A stretch of 34,926 nt of DNA, taken from contig JAUYTY010000009.1 in assembly GCA_030694905.1 (NCBI GenBank), positions 1 to 34,926 on the forward strand. Reading direction: 5' to 3'. A program made the position numbers and the translations under genes. Shown here one piece after another: positions 9,347-16,758 of this stretch; position 1 is the first letter of the stretch; every line of letters starts with the position of its first letter. The notes beneath the pieces are model-generated. The model searched no databases, was not told the DNA's origin, and saw only the letters and a program-made list of their open reading frames with translations. The DNA is from Eubacteriales bacterium. GTDB taxonomy: Bacteria > Bacillota > Clostridia > Tissierellales > Dethiosulfatibacteraceae.

Positions 9347-10285
9347 ATGAATTTAGTTAAAAAAATTACAATATGCGAAGTGGGTCCAAGAGACGGTATA
9401 CAGAATGAAAAAAATATCTTGGCGTTTGAACAGAAGGTTGAACTTATAAACGATTTGACAGATGCAGGGTTTAAAGTAATAGAAGTTGGGTCTTTTATGC
9501 ATCCAAAAGCCGTGCCGCAGTTGGCGGATACTGATGCGGTTTTCAAGAAGATAAATAGAAGAGAAGGCGTGGAATACAGAGCACTTATTGCAAATGTTAA
9601 AGGAGTAGAAAGAGCTATAAACTGCGGATGCAGTAAAGTTAAATTAAATGTATCTGCCAGTAGAGCACATAATTTAAGCAATTTAAACAGAATGCCAGAA
9701 GACACTATTGTAGGGTTTAAAGATAGCGTTCATTTGGCTTTAGCTAATGGTATTGACGTTTCCGGCTCTATCTCTATGCCATTTGGATCTCCTTGGGAGT
9801 ATAAAATACCATTAGAGGATATTAAGAGCATTACAGAGGCTTATGTTAAAGCTGGAGTGAATGAGATATCATTATCTGATACCTCAGGTATGGGCGTTCC
9901 AAACCAGGTTTATAGTATTTGCAAGGAAATGAAGAGAGCTTTTCCTGACGTTAAATGGATACTTCATTTTCACAATACAAGAGGAACTGGTATTGCCAAT
10001 ATTGTGGCAGGCATGGCAGCAGGTTTTACTTGGTTCGATACATCCTTTGCAGGAGCAGGAGGTTGTCCTTTTGTACCAGGTGCAGCTGGGAATGTTTCAA
10101 CAGAAGATTTAGTTCATATGTGTGATGAAATGGGTATTGAAACGGGTATTGATATTGATAAGGTTATAGCCATCGGTAAAAAAGTTACAGAGCTGATTGG
10201 ACACGATGGAGACAGTTATGTTTTAAGGGCAGGAAAATCGACAGACTTGCTAAGAAGCAAGCCAACAGGACAGGAAAAAAAGTAA
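9347..10285 (+). CDS. HMG-CoA-lyase-type acyl-CoA lyase (DRE-TIM metallolyase)
   Basis: This 312-residue protein belongs to the hydroxymethylglutaryl-CoA lyase branch of the DRE-TIM superfamily, which cleaves 3-hydroxyacyl-CoAs to acetyl-CoA and a 2- or 3-oxoacid. It has EVGPRDGIQNE (11-21, with Arg15/Asp16), VGSFMHPKAVPQLAD (47-61), the metal ligands His207 and His209 (HFHNTRG), the catalytic-loop Cys240 (GGCPFVPGA) and Asn249. The active site therefore looks complete. It closes the operon that contains a CoA-transferase and a hydratase. I infer a substrate such as citramalyl-CoA, dimethylmalyl-CoA or citryl-CoA rather than leucine-derived HMG-CoA, because no leucine-degradation genes are nearby. 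GAGGGAGAG at 9332-9340 is the ribosome site. No clear terminator follows. Confidence 0.88.
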   Translation: MNLVKKITICEVGPRDGIQNEKNILAFEQKVELINDLTDAGFKVIEVGSFMHPKAVPQLADTDAVFKKINRREGVEYRALIANVKGVERAINCGCSKVKLNVSASRAHNLSNLNRMPEDTIVGFKDSVHLALANGIDVSGSISMPFGSPWEYKIPLEDIKSITEAYVKAGVNEISLSDTSGMGVPNQVYSICKEMKRAFPDVKWILHFHNTRGTGIANIVAGMAAGFTWFDTSFAGAGGCPFVPGAAGNVSTEDLVHMCDEMGIETGIDIDKVIAIGKKVTELIGHDGDSYVLRAGKSTDLLRSKPTGQEKK

Positions 10286-10457
10286 ATTGATTAGCTTTTG
10301 GATGCTGTATATGTATTGTATTAGCATGTGTATATCATTTTATTTGCTTGTTGTATAACCATGTATATGCAAGTACTATATTAAGATTTACTGCAGCTTT
10401 TGATTAAAAATATATAAAATAATTTTAATTTTATAATTGCAATAGCTACTGGTAAAC
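10286..10457. other. Gene-free A/T-rich spacer after the lyase gene
   Basis: I see no gene, strong hairpin or promoter in this stretch. It contains several imperfect repeats of a GTATATG-like word around 10305-10375. It joins directly to the transposase remnant at 10458, so the left edge of that element may lie here, but I could not find an inverted repeat marking it. Confidence 0.35.
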
Positions 10458-10839
10458 TTATGACAAATGATAAAAGTCGCGGATGGTCTCAAAGATATGT
10501 CCATTGTAAATCACGCAGATGCTAGATCTATGGCTAATGAGAACCTGTGTGGTTTTTGTTTTTGAGATAATGGTGAATCCCTTGTCAAGAATATGGAAGC
10601 AACAATCTTTGAAGGAGAATGCGCCGGTTTTGTCGGCTTTTTTTCATACTTGACACAGAGGATATCATCGATCCAATCCGGTTTAAACAACAAGATAAAC
10701 AGGCTCTCTTGCACATCGTCCTGGAAAGACCTAATAGTTCAGCTGCCTTTTCTCGGGTGATGGCTTTGTCGATAAAGCGGTTGATCACCTTGTAGGTTTT
10801 TAGTTGGGCTTGGGTCATTGTCACTGTTCTCTCTTTCAT
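10458..10839 (-). pseudogene. Remnant of an ISNCY-type transposase (internal deletion, frameshifts)
   Basis: The minus strand starting at ATG 10839 encodes a typical N-terminus of ISNCY-group transposases (MTQAQLKTYKVINRFIDK, then ITREKAAELLGLS). After about 45 residues the family match stops and the frame ends in unrelated residues. In the other two frames there follow pieces resembling a transposase C-terminus: one with PDWIDDILCVKYEKK, and a later one with TGAFSFKDCCFHILDKGF running to a stop at 10458-10460. I infer a large internal deletion plus at least two frameshifts, so the gene is dead. The family assignment of the N-terminal part is from memory of the family and is fairly secure; that of the C-terminal part is inference. 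Confidence 0.72.
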
Positions 10840-10860
10840 AGTTTATAGTGTAGCTGAAAG

Positions 10861-10906
10861 TGACATTTTCTCAAGTTAATTATAGGGTGACATTATCACA
10901 AGTTAA
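10861..10906 (-). repeat. Two 19-bp direct repeats at the IS-remnant end
   Basis: TGACATTTTCTCAAGTTAA at 10861-10879 recurs as TGACATTATCACAAGTTAA at 10888-10906, matching at 17 of 19 bases with a 27-base period. They lie just upstream of the transposase remnant's start, where such elements often carry transposase-binding repeats. They mark the right end of the element, only 22 bases from the tRNA promoter. Confidence 0.65.
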
Positions 10907-10928
10907 CAACATTAGCACCTTGTTTAAA

Positions 10929-10957
10929 TTGACATGCTTAACCATTTTATGTATAAT
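10929..10957 (+). promoter_or_regulatory. Perfect sigma-A promoter for tRNA-Ser / SRP RNA
   Basis: TTGACA at 10929-10934 and TATAAT at 10952-10957 are both exact consensus hexamers separated by exactly 17 bases. Transcription should start around 10964, some 17 bases before the tRNA. No terminator lies between the tRNA and the SRP RNA, so this promoter probably serves both. Confidence 0.9.
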
Positions 10958-10980
10958 GTTAAAGCTATCAAAATTTTTAT

Positions 10981-11070
10981 GGAAAGGTGACCGAGTGGCT
11001 GAAGGTGCACGCCTGGAAAGCGTGTGGGCGGGAAACTGCCTCAAGGGTTCGAATCCCTTCTTTTCCGCCA
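10981..11070 (+). tRNA. tRNA-Ser(GGA)
   Basis: This is a class II tRNA of 90 bases. The acceptor GGAAAGG pairs with CTTTTCC (one G-U pair), followed by the discriminator G and an encoded CCA at 11068-11070. The anticodon stem CACGC/GCGTG encloses the loop CTGGAAA, giving anticodon GGA at 11015-11017, which reads UCC and UCU. A long variable arm (about 11025-11042) identifies it as serine. The T arm AAGGG-TTCGAAT-CCCTT is perfect. Confidence 0.95.
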
Positions 11071-11073
11071 TTG

Positions 11074-11343
11074 AGCCGTGCTAGATGGGGTGTTAGCGGT
11101 ACCTTGTAGCCTGCAATCCGCTATAGCAGGGTTGAATCCCTTTATGAGGAATAACTCCGGTCGGGCCTGCCCTGAGCAAGTGATGTTGAGAATTTGGTCC
11201 TGCGCAATGAAAAGCTGTGAACTCCGTCAGGTCTGGAAGGAAGCAGCGGTAAACGGATTTTTTCATGTGCCGCAGACAATCCGGGTTTGAGTCAACTACT
11301 TGGGTTACGCCGGTTAGAGTATTTCGAATTCAGGTGCACGGCT
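11074..11343 (+). ncRNA. ffs: Signal recognition particle RNA, large bacterial type
   Basis: This is the RNA scaffold of the signal recognition particle, which with Ffh targets membrane proteins to the translocon. The 5' AGCCGTGC (11074-11081) pairs with 3' GCACGGCT (11336-11343), closing a molecule of about 270 nt, like the Bacillus scRNA. The 5' part has the Alu-domain sequence typical of the long form. The Ffh-binding helix 8 motif CAGGTCTGGAAGGAAGCAGC lies at 11228-11247. It begins three bases after the CCA end of tRNA-Ser, so it is probably cut from a common precursor. Open frames across it are incidental. Confidence 0.95.
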
Positions 11344-11345
11344 TG

Positions 11346-11387
11346 AAAAAACACATGTGTCAAAAGATACGTGTGTTTTTTCTTTTT
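11346..11387 (+). terminator. Terminator of the tRNA-Ser/SRP RNA unit
   Basis: AAAAAACACATGT (11346-11358) pairs with ACGTGTGTTTTTT (11369-11381) around a 10-base loop, with one G-T pair, and is followed by CTTTTT. This is a good rho-independent terminator directly after the SRP RNA. Confidence 0.88.
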
Positions 11388-11407
11388 AAGGCAGGGGAAG
11401 ATATCAT

Positions 11408-11435
11408 TTGAATAAAATGTAAAGTTTGATATAAT
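11408..11435 (+). promoter_or_regulatory. Promoter of dnaX operon
   Basis: TTGAAT at 11408-11413 and an exact TATAAT at 11430-11435 are separated by 16 bases, 30 bases ahead of the dnaX start and just after the SRP terminator. It probably drives dnaX, ybaB and recR. Confidence 0.75.
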
Positions 11436-11465
11436 GATGTAGATACTATACTAGGTGGTGTTTCA

Positions 11466-13043
11466 ATGTCGCATCAGGCAATCTACAGACAGTACAGACC
11501 AAAAACATTTGATGAAGTGATCGGGCAACAACATATAACGGAGACAATCAAAAATCAGATCATGAGAAAATCAACTGCCCATGCCTATCTTTTTTCAGGA
11601 ATAAGGGGAACAGGGAAGACCTCGACTGCAAAGATATTTGCAAGGGCTATCAATTGCACCAATAATACTGACGGCAATCCATGCAATGTCTGTGATTCCT
11701 GTCTGAGTATACTGGCTGACCGCAATATGGACGTTATAGAAATGGATGCGGCTTCCAACAACGGCGTGGAAGACATAAGGGATCTAAGAGAGAAAGTCAG
11801 ATTTCTACCCTCCCAAAGTAAATTCAAGGTCTATATAATTGATGAGGTCCATATGCTTTCAAAAGGGGCTTTCAATGCATTGCTAAAGACACTTGAAGAG
11901 CCACCGCCACACTTGTTGTTTTTGCTGGCAACCACAGAGCCTCAGAAAATACCCGCCACCATTCTATCCAGGTGTCAGAGATTTGATCTGAGAAGGATTG
12001 GGGTTGATGACATCATCCAAAGCCTTAAAGACATTTTAAGCGATTTGGGCGTGAAGAGTGAAGACGAGGCTCTCAGAATGATAGCAAATAGCGCAGAGGG
12101 GGCCATGCGGGACGCTCAGAGCCTATTGGACAGGTGCCTGACCCATAACAACAAGATGATAACCTACAAAGATGTCACAACGCTTCTTGGGACTGTCAAC
12201 TACAAAACCATACTGGAATTTACCGACGCATTGATAAAGGGAGACATACGAAACACACTCATTCTATTGGACGATATATTGGCCGAGGGAAAAGAAATAT
12301 CAACTTTTCTGGAAGACCTTATTGCCCATCTTAGGAACCTTCTGATTGTAAAATCAGTAAAGGACAGCCAGAAATTCATCAAACTAGGCGAAGATGCCGT
12401 TCAGCAACTGGAAGTTCAGAGTAAAACGCTGTCAGTTCAAGACAATATAAGGTTCATAGAGGATTTGTCTGAAACGCTGTCACTTTGCAAGAAAGCGGTA
12501 AATGACAGAATTCTTCTTGAGACCAGGGTAATCAGACTGTTAAGCACAAGTCAGATGTTGAAGCCGGAGGCATTTCAAAAGAAAGAAACAACTGTAGAAA
12601 TAATTGCCAAAAACCATAAAAATGAAAGTCAAGCAACTACAGAACCGAAGAATGACAAAAAACCACACAATCAAAAAAACGCCGAATTAAAGCTAATTAA
12701 AGACCAATGGGAAAATATTCTGGCTGTCATAAAGAAAGAGAAGGTCACTTTCAACGCGGTTCTAAAAGAGGCAGAGCCATATAATGTGGAGGGTGATGAG
12801 GTTACTGTGAGATTTGGTGAAAAATTCAATTTCCACTTTAACAGAGCAAATAATAAAGAAAATGTCGAGCTTCTGCAGCGCATTATCAGCAGCATTCTCA
12901 AAAAAAATTGCACTGTGAAGTTTGTAATCGATAATGGTGATGAAGATTCATCATCAAGGGTATCCAAGCAACAATTGAAAGAAGAATTAAATCAAAAGAC
13001 TTTTGATATGTTTGGTGAAGACAAAGTAGAAATAATCGAATAG
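11466..13043 (+). CDS. dnaX: DNA polymerase III subunit gamma/tau
   Basis: This 525-residue protein is the ATPase of the clamp loader that places the sliding clamp on DNA. The N-terminus (YRPKTFDEVIGQ) is diagnostic. Walker A is GIRGTGKT (45-52), the zinc module uses Cys64, 73, 76 and 79, the Walker B region is IIDEVH (124-129), and sensor/arginine-finger motifs are LLATTEPQKIP and SRCQRF (168-173). The C-terminal part (from about 380) is polar and variable, as in tau, with a folded last domain. AGGTGGTG at 11453-11460 is the ribosome site. It lies directly after the SRP RNA, as in B. subtilis. I saw no obvious frameshift site to make a separate gamma form. Confidence 0.97.
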   Translation: MSHQAIYRQYRPKTFDEVIGQQHITETIKNQIMRKSTAHAYLFSGIRGTGKTSTAKIFARAINCTNNTDGNPCNVCDSCLSILADRNMDVIEMDAASNNGVEDIRDLREKVRFLPSQSKFKVYIIDEVHMLSKGAFNALLKTLEEPPPHLLFLLATTEPQKIPATILSRCQRFDLRRIGVDDIIQSLKDILSDLGVKSEDEALRMIANSAEGAMRDAQSLLDRCLTHNNKMITYKDVTTLLGTVNYKTILEFTDALIKGDIRNTLILLDDILAEGKEISTFLEDLIAHLRNLLIVKSVKDSQKFIKLGEDAVQQLEVQSKTLSVQDNIRFIEDLSETLSLCKKAVNDRILLETRVIRLLSTSQMLKPEAFQKKETTVEIIAKNHKNESQATTEPKNDKKPHNQKNAELKLIKDQWENILAVIKKEKVTFNAVLKEAEPYNVEGDEVTVRFGEKFNFHFNRANNKENVELLQRIISSILKKNCTVKFVIDNGDEDSSSRVSKQQLKEELNQKTFDMFGEDKVEIIE

Positions 13044-13052
13044 GAGGACATT

Positions 13053-13400
13053 ATGTCAAAGGGAAAAAGAATGCCTGGCGGAATGCCGGGAGGTAACATG
13101 AACAATATGATGAAGCAGGTTCAGAAGATGCAGCAGCAGATGGCTGAGGTGCAAAAGGAACTGGAAGAAAAGGAAGTTGAGGCGTCAGCTGGAGGCGGTG
13201 CGGTAACTGCGGTTGTCAATGGGAAAAGAGAATTGCTCAGACTTCAGATCAATCCGGAAGTTGTTGACCCAGAAGATGTGGAAATGCTGCAGGATCTTAT
13301 TGTTGCGGCTGTGACGGAGGCATCCAAAAAGGCTGAGGATATGATGGAAAAGGAAATGGCCAAGGTTACAGGAGGCCTGAATATTCCAGGCATGTTTTAG
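13053..13400 (+). CDS. YbaB/EbfC nucleoid-associated protein
   Basis: This 115-residue DNA-binding protein of the YbaB/EbfC family coats or bridges DNA as a dimer. It begins with a Gly/Met-rich leader, then [25 protein letters not shown]-like coiled sequence (long helix, about 18-43), followed by the conserved beta-strand part with [12 protein letters not shown] and [21 protein letters not shown]. Length and order between dnaX and recR are the standard arrangement in Firmicutes and proteobacteria. AGGAGGA lies before the ATG, nine bases after the dnaX stop. Confidence 0.95.
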   Translation: MSKGKRMPGGMPGGNMNNMMKQVQKMQQQMAEVQKELEEKEVEASAGGGAVTAVVNGKRELLRLQINPEVVDPEDVEMLQDLIVAAVTEASKKAEDMMEKEMAKVTGGLNIPGMF

Positions 13401-13414
13401 ATGGAGTTGATGTG

Positions 13415-14011
13415 ATGGAACACTATGCCGCTCCTATAAACCATTTAATTGAGGAACTGTCAAAGCTGCCGGGCATCGGTAGAAAAACGGCACAAAGGCT
13501 GGCTTTTCATATACTGGATATGAAAGGGGACCAGGTTGTCAGATTGGCCCAGTCAATAGTGGATGCCAAAAAATTGATCAAGTTTTGTTCCAATTGCGGC
13601 AATATGACTGATAAAGATCCTTGCTCGATTTGCGGCAATGTCAAGCGGGACAAATCAATGATTTGTGTTGTTGAGGATTCAAGAGATGTGGCAGCAATGG
13701 AAAGGATTAAGGAGTTTCATGGCTATTACCACGTTTTGCATGGAACCATTTCACCTATGGACGGAATAGGCCCTGATGAAATCAATATAAAAGGTTTGAT
13801 TACCAGATTGAACAATGACGTGAAAGAGGTTATTCTAGCTACCAACCCAACAATAGAGGGTGAAGCGACAGCCATGTATATAGCAAGGCTTATTAACCCT
13901 ATGGGCATACGCGTCACGCGACTTGCTCACGGCATCCCTGTTGGTGGGGATATAGAATACGCAGACGAGGTAACCCTTGTTAAAGCTTTGGAGGGCAGAA
14001 CACAGTTATAA
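13415..14011 (+). CDS. recR: Recombination mediator RecR
   Basis: This 198-residue protein loads RecA with RecO during gap and break repair. In order it has the helix-hairpin-helix ([17 protein letters not shown], about 18-34), a Cys4 zinc finger (CSNCGN...CSICGN, about 57-74), and a Toprim domain starting at [14 protein letters not shown], with the conserved [15 protein letters not shown] and [13 protein letters not shown] segments. ATG 13415 is preferred, with GGAG at 13403-13406; an in-frame GTG at 13412 directly precedes it and could be used instead. A hairpin follows the stop. Confidence 0.96.
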   Translation: MEHYAAPINHLIEELSKLPGIGRKTAQRLAFHILDMKGDQVVRLAQSIVDAKKLIKFCSNCGNMTDKDPCSICGNVKRDKSMICVVEDSRDVAAMERIKEFHGYYHVLHGTISPMDGIGPDEINIKGLITRLNNDVKEVILATNPTIEGEATAMYIARLINPMGIRVTRLAHGIPVGGDIEYADEVTLVKALEGRTQL

Positions 14012-14014
14012 TAG

Positions 14015-14038
14015 AAGAGGGAATGTGTTCCCTCTTTA
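14015..14038 (+). terminator. Hairpin terminator after recR
   Basis: AGAGGGAA (14016-14023) pairs with TTCCCTCT (14028-14035) across a TGTG loop, five bases after the recR stop, and is followed by a short T-rich run. It probably ends most dnaX-operon transcripts, though read-through into the next gene is possible. Confidence 0.65.
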
Positions 14039-14060
14039 ATAATTCACGAGGAGAGTCGGA

Positions 14061-15254
14061 ATGATCGATAAAATACTATTAGAAACTATTGATAAAGCTT
14101 CTGAACGGATAGTTAAAGACCTGATTGGAATTCGTAGAGATCTCCATCAAATACCTGAATTGGGGACTGATTTGCCCAAGACACGAGAGTATATTTTGAA
14201 GGAACTCAGAATGCTTGATGTTGAAATTAAAGAAAATGTCGGTGAAAATGGCATAGTAGCAACTCTATATGGAGGCCATAAAGGCAAAACCATTGCTTAC
14301 AGAGCGGACATGGATGCCCTCCCTTTGAAAGAGGCAAATTCTTTCGATTTCGCCTCAAGACATGAAGGTAGAATGCACGCCTGCGGGCACGACGGACATG
14401 TTACTATCGCCTTAGGGATACTGAAAATCCTAGCTGACATCAAGAATGACATAAAAGGCAACATCAAGTTTATCTTTCAACCGGCAGAGGAAACAACCGG
14501 TGGCGCATTGAACATGATCAATGACGGTGCGCTGCAAAACCCTGATGTGGATTATATTCTTGGATGTCATATTTGGCCTTCCTTAGCAAGCGGAAAGATA
14601 GGGCTTCGAAAAGGCCCTATAATGGCAGGGACCGACATAGTTGACATTACTATCGAGGGTAAAGGGGGACATGGTGCCATACCCCATAAAACGATTAATC
14701 CTATAGTTGTCGGCAGCAAAATCGTTAATGAAGTGGAGGGTATCAAGAATTATTTTGTTCCATCCAGCCAGAACTCAGTCATTAGTTTTGGTTCATTCAA
14801 AGCTGGAGAGACCAATAACGTAATTCCTCAAAGTGCGAGGTTATTGGGGAGCGTGAGAACATTTTCAAAGGAGACCCAGTCAATCTACATTTCCAAGCTT
14901 ACCGACATAATCAAGAGTGTAGAGACTGTTTATGGCGTGAAATGTGAATTGAATTACAGGACCAATTATCCACCGACCATCAATGATGAACAGGTTGTGG
15001 AGAAAATCGAGACAGCTTTAATGGAATTAGGTTTGCAGGATAAAATATTTCAAATCGATGAGCCTTCCATGGGGGCGGAGGATTACAGCTATTTCCTTCA
15101 AAATGTACCCGGAGCATATATGTTCATTGGCTCACGAAATGAGGAGAAGGGTGTCGTCCAAGAAATCCATCATCCGAATTATGACATGGACGAGGCTATT
15201 TTTGAGACAATTCCAGGGATTTTTTCCAAACTTATATTAGAGTTTCTGTTCTAA
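14061..15254 (+). CDS. M20 family amidohydrolase (M20D; N-acyl-amino-acid/IAA-amino-acid hydrolase type)
   Basis: This 397-residue metal-dependent hydrolase cleaves the amide bond of an N-acylated amino acid or similar compound in the cytoplasm. Typical blocks are IRRDLHQIPELG (24-35), YRADMDALPLKEA (80-92), MHACGHDGH (105-113) and FQPAEETTGGAL (139-150). Expected metal ligands are Cys108, His110, Glu144 and His170, with a late His in EIHHPNYDMDE. The inserted dimerisation domain begins near residue 185 (GTDIVDITIEGKGGHGA). AGGAGAG before ATG is a good ribosome site. The exact substrate cannot be told; N-acetyl-diaminopimelate deacetylase is a relative. Its stop codon overlaps that of a minus-strand coding-like frame. 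Confidence 0.92.
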   Translation: MIDKILLETIDKASERIVKDLIGIRRDLHQIPELGTDLPKTREYILKELRMLDVEIKENVGENGIVATLYGGHKGKTIAYRADMDALPLKEANSFDFASRHEGRMHACGHDGHVTIALGILKILADIKNDIKGNIKFIFQPAEETTGGALNMINDGALQNPDVDYILGCHIWPSLASGKIGLRKGPIMAGTDIVDITIEGKGGHGAIPHKTINPIVVGSKIVNEVEGIKNYFVPSSQNSVISFGSFKAGETNNVIPQSARLLGSVRTFSKETQSIYISKLTDIIKSVETVYGVKCELNYRTNYPPTINDEQVVEKIETALMELGLQDKIFQIDEPSMGAEDYSYFLQNVPGAYMFIGSRNEEKGVVQEIHHPNYDMDEAIFETIPGIFSKLILEFLF

Positions 15255-15428
15255 TTAATCAAGTTCCATAGATCAAAGGAATAGGTATGTCCTCTACTGT
15301 CCACCATTTTGACAATACCTGTAATCTTCTCCGTTTTTTCAATCAAATCTTTAAAGCTATAAGAGCCGTTAATCAACAATTCATATTTGGGATTCTCCGA
15401 TAGGATTATTATTGGAGAATCTTCTTTA
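15251..15428 (-). other. Coding-like tail downstream of the YjiH-family gene, no start codon of its own
   Basis: On the minus strand a second frame runs from inside the end of the YjiH-family gene to TAG at 15251-15253. It reads as an ordinary soluble protein end: NKEDSPIIILSENPKYELLI, then a segment with FKDLIEKTEKITGIVKMVD and finally YSFDLWNLIN. There is no ATG, GTG or TTG in frame until well inside. It joins the upstream frame if the ribosome slips +1 at CUU-UAA, the stop of the YjiH-family gene. The alternatives are the stub of a decayed neighbouring gene or a base lost by mutation. I do not recognise the sequence. It fills the gap completely and converges on the M20 gene with a two-base overlap of stop codons. 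Confidence 0.5.
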
Positions 15429-16730
15429 TTAAAGAATAATCCAACTCCATAGCAAAGTGATGGGAACTGACAGAATTATCCTTTGTAAAAAAATGAAAAG
15501 AAAGTCTTTTTTGGTCGTCAAACCCTGAAAAGACATGATTATAAGCATGGGTGCTATGTAGATCAGTTGATTCATTGTGATTGCCGCCATAATGATCTGT
15601 GTGTTTGAAGACACAATATTTCTAAGTATGACCGCTGGCATGATCAGGTCAATTGTGTAAAGAATCAAAGTCTGAGCAAGCAGAAAAGGCTGTCCAAAGC
15701 CAAAGAACTTCAAATAAAGTCCGTAGGGATAGGACATGATTTCAAAAACGTTGGTATATTCTATCAGCAGCACTGATAACGTCCCCAATGTAATCAGAAA
15801 TGGAACGAATGACAACAATATGTTGGCGACATAAGTCAGGCTATTTTTAACGGAGTATCTCGTTTTGAGAGCCTTCTCTCCGGCCTTTTGAATCCCACGT
15901 TGAAATTTGTTGCCATTTTGATGATTGGCTTCCGGCAAGATGGTTTTGCTTGAATCCATCTTGGTAAAGGGTGGCATTCTTACCATAATAAACGCCAACG
16001 TAAAAAAAACGAGAACAGTCAGGCCGTAGAATTTGAAGAAGTAGGCACTGTCGCCGATTACACTCCAGTATAACAGGCCTGTTGAAAGAGAGGGCACCGT
16101 AAGGGCGGTCATGATTCGCATAGCTTCTTGTTTGGAGTAGATGCCCTTTTCATATTGTATGCCTGTCAGATACATGCTCATAGTCGATCCGACGAAAAAC
16201 GACGTGACCAGATTGACCATAGCGTTGCCAGGCACTTTGAACACGGGCTTGATTATCTTGTCAAGCATGACTTCCAGAAACTCAGCCAAACCATATTCGC
16301 TTAGCAACGGCAAAAAGAAATTGGCAATGGTGATGAAGATGATAATGCTGCCAGTCATTTCTATTATTTCAGCGCTGGCAATATTTAACTTTAATAGACT
16401 GCCAAAGTCAAGAAATTTATAGCTGATTACAAAAAATAAGGCTGCAAATCTAAATAGTATCTGCAATGCTTTGACATTGAAGTTTTTTCTGATAAACTGA
16501 TATCTGGCCAAATGTTTTGGCTTCAGAAATCTGACATAGATGGTCAGAAGGCAAACTGTCAACATGAAGGCTAGCGTAATATGGCTGTAGTAGCTTTTTA
16601 AGATATTCTGAACAGCGTGTACTATCATCAATAATATGTTATCATTTGAGTGAGGTGGTCTCGCAATAAACACAAAGAGCCCCAATCCTGTGAAGATATA
16701 AAATTTTGCGCTTCCACTGAATTTGCTCAT
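15429..16730 (-). CDS. YjiH-family membrane protein (nucleoside-recognition/Gate domain)
   Basis: This 433-residue polytopic membrane protein resembles the YjiH group, which carries two Gate (nucleoside-recognition) domains. The first Gate region is around PGNAMVNLVTSFFVGSTMSM with the family-typical LTGIQYEKGIYSKQEAMRI after it. The second half contains a long Lys-rich cytoplasmic loop (about 270-300) and further membrane helices (TLILYTIDLIMPAVILRNI). A transport role is likely but the substrate is unknown. AGGAGAGA lies just before ATG 16730. It is the only clear minus-strand gene in the window and is divergent from nadE. The stop may be read through by a frameshift (see the tail at 15251-15428). 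Confidence 0.8.
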   Translation of the reverse strand: MSKFSGSAKFYIFTGLGLFVFIARPPHSNDNILLMIVHAVQNILKSYYSHITLAFMLTVCLLTIYVRFLKPKHLARYQFIRKNFNVKALQILFRFAALFFVISYKFLDFGSLLKLNIASAEIIEMTGSIIIFITIANFFLPLLSEYGLAEFLEVMLDKIIKPVFKVPGNAMVNLVTSFFVGSTMSMYLTGIQYEKGIYSKQEAMRIMTALTVPSLSTGLLYWSVIGDSAYFFKFYGLTVLVFFTLAFIMVRMPPFTKMDSSKTILPEANHQNGNKFQRGIQKAGEKALKTRYSVKNSLTYVANILLSFVPFLITLGTLSVLLIEYTNVFEIMSYPYGLYLKFFGFGQPFLLAQTLILYTIDLIMPAVILRNIVSSNTQIIMAAITMNQLIYIAPMLIIMSFQGLTTKKDFLFIFLQRIILSVPITLLWSWIIL

Positions 16731-16758
16731 GATTCTCTCCTGAATGAATTCTTAGAAT

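Noticed and set aside
3263-10285. Standard 2-methylcitrate cycle operon
   Set aside because: MmgE/PrpD, aconitase-like and PrpF-like genes fit, but methylcitrate synthase (PrpC) and methylisocitrate lyase (PrpB) are missing and a CoA-transferase plus HMG-CoA-lyase homologue are present instead.
11078-11290. 70-codon open frame across the SRP RNA
   Set aside because: The sequence is fully explained as SRP RNA with its conserved helix 8 and closing stem.
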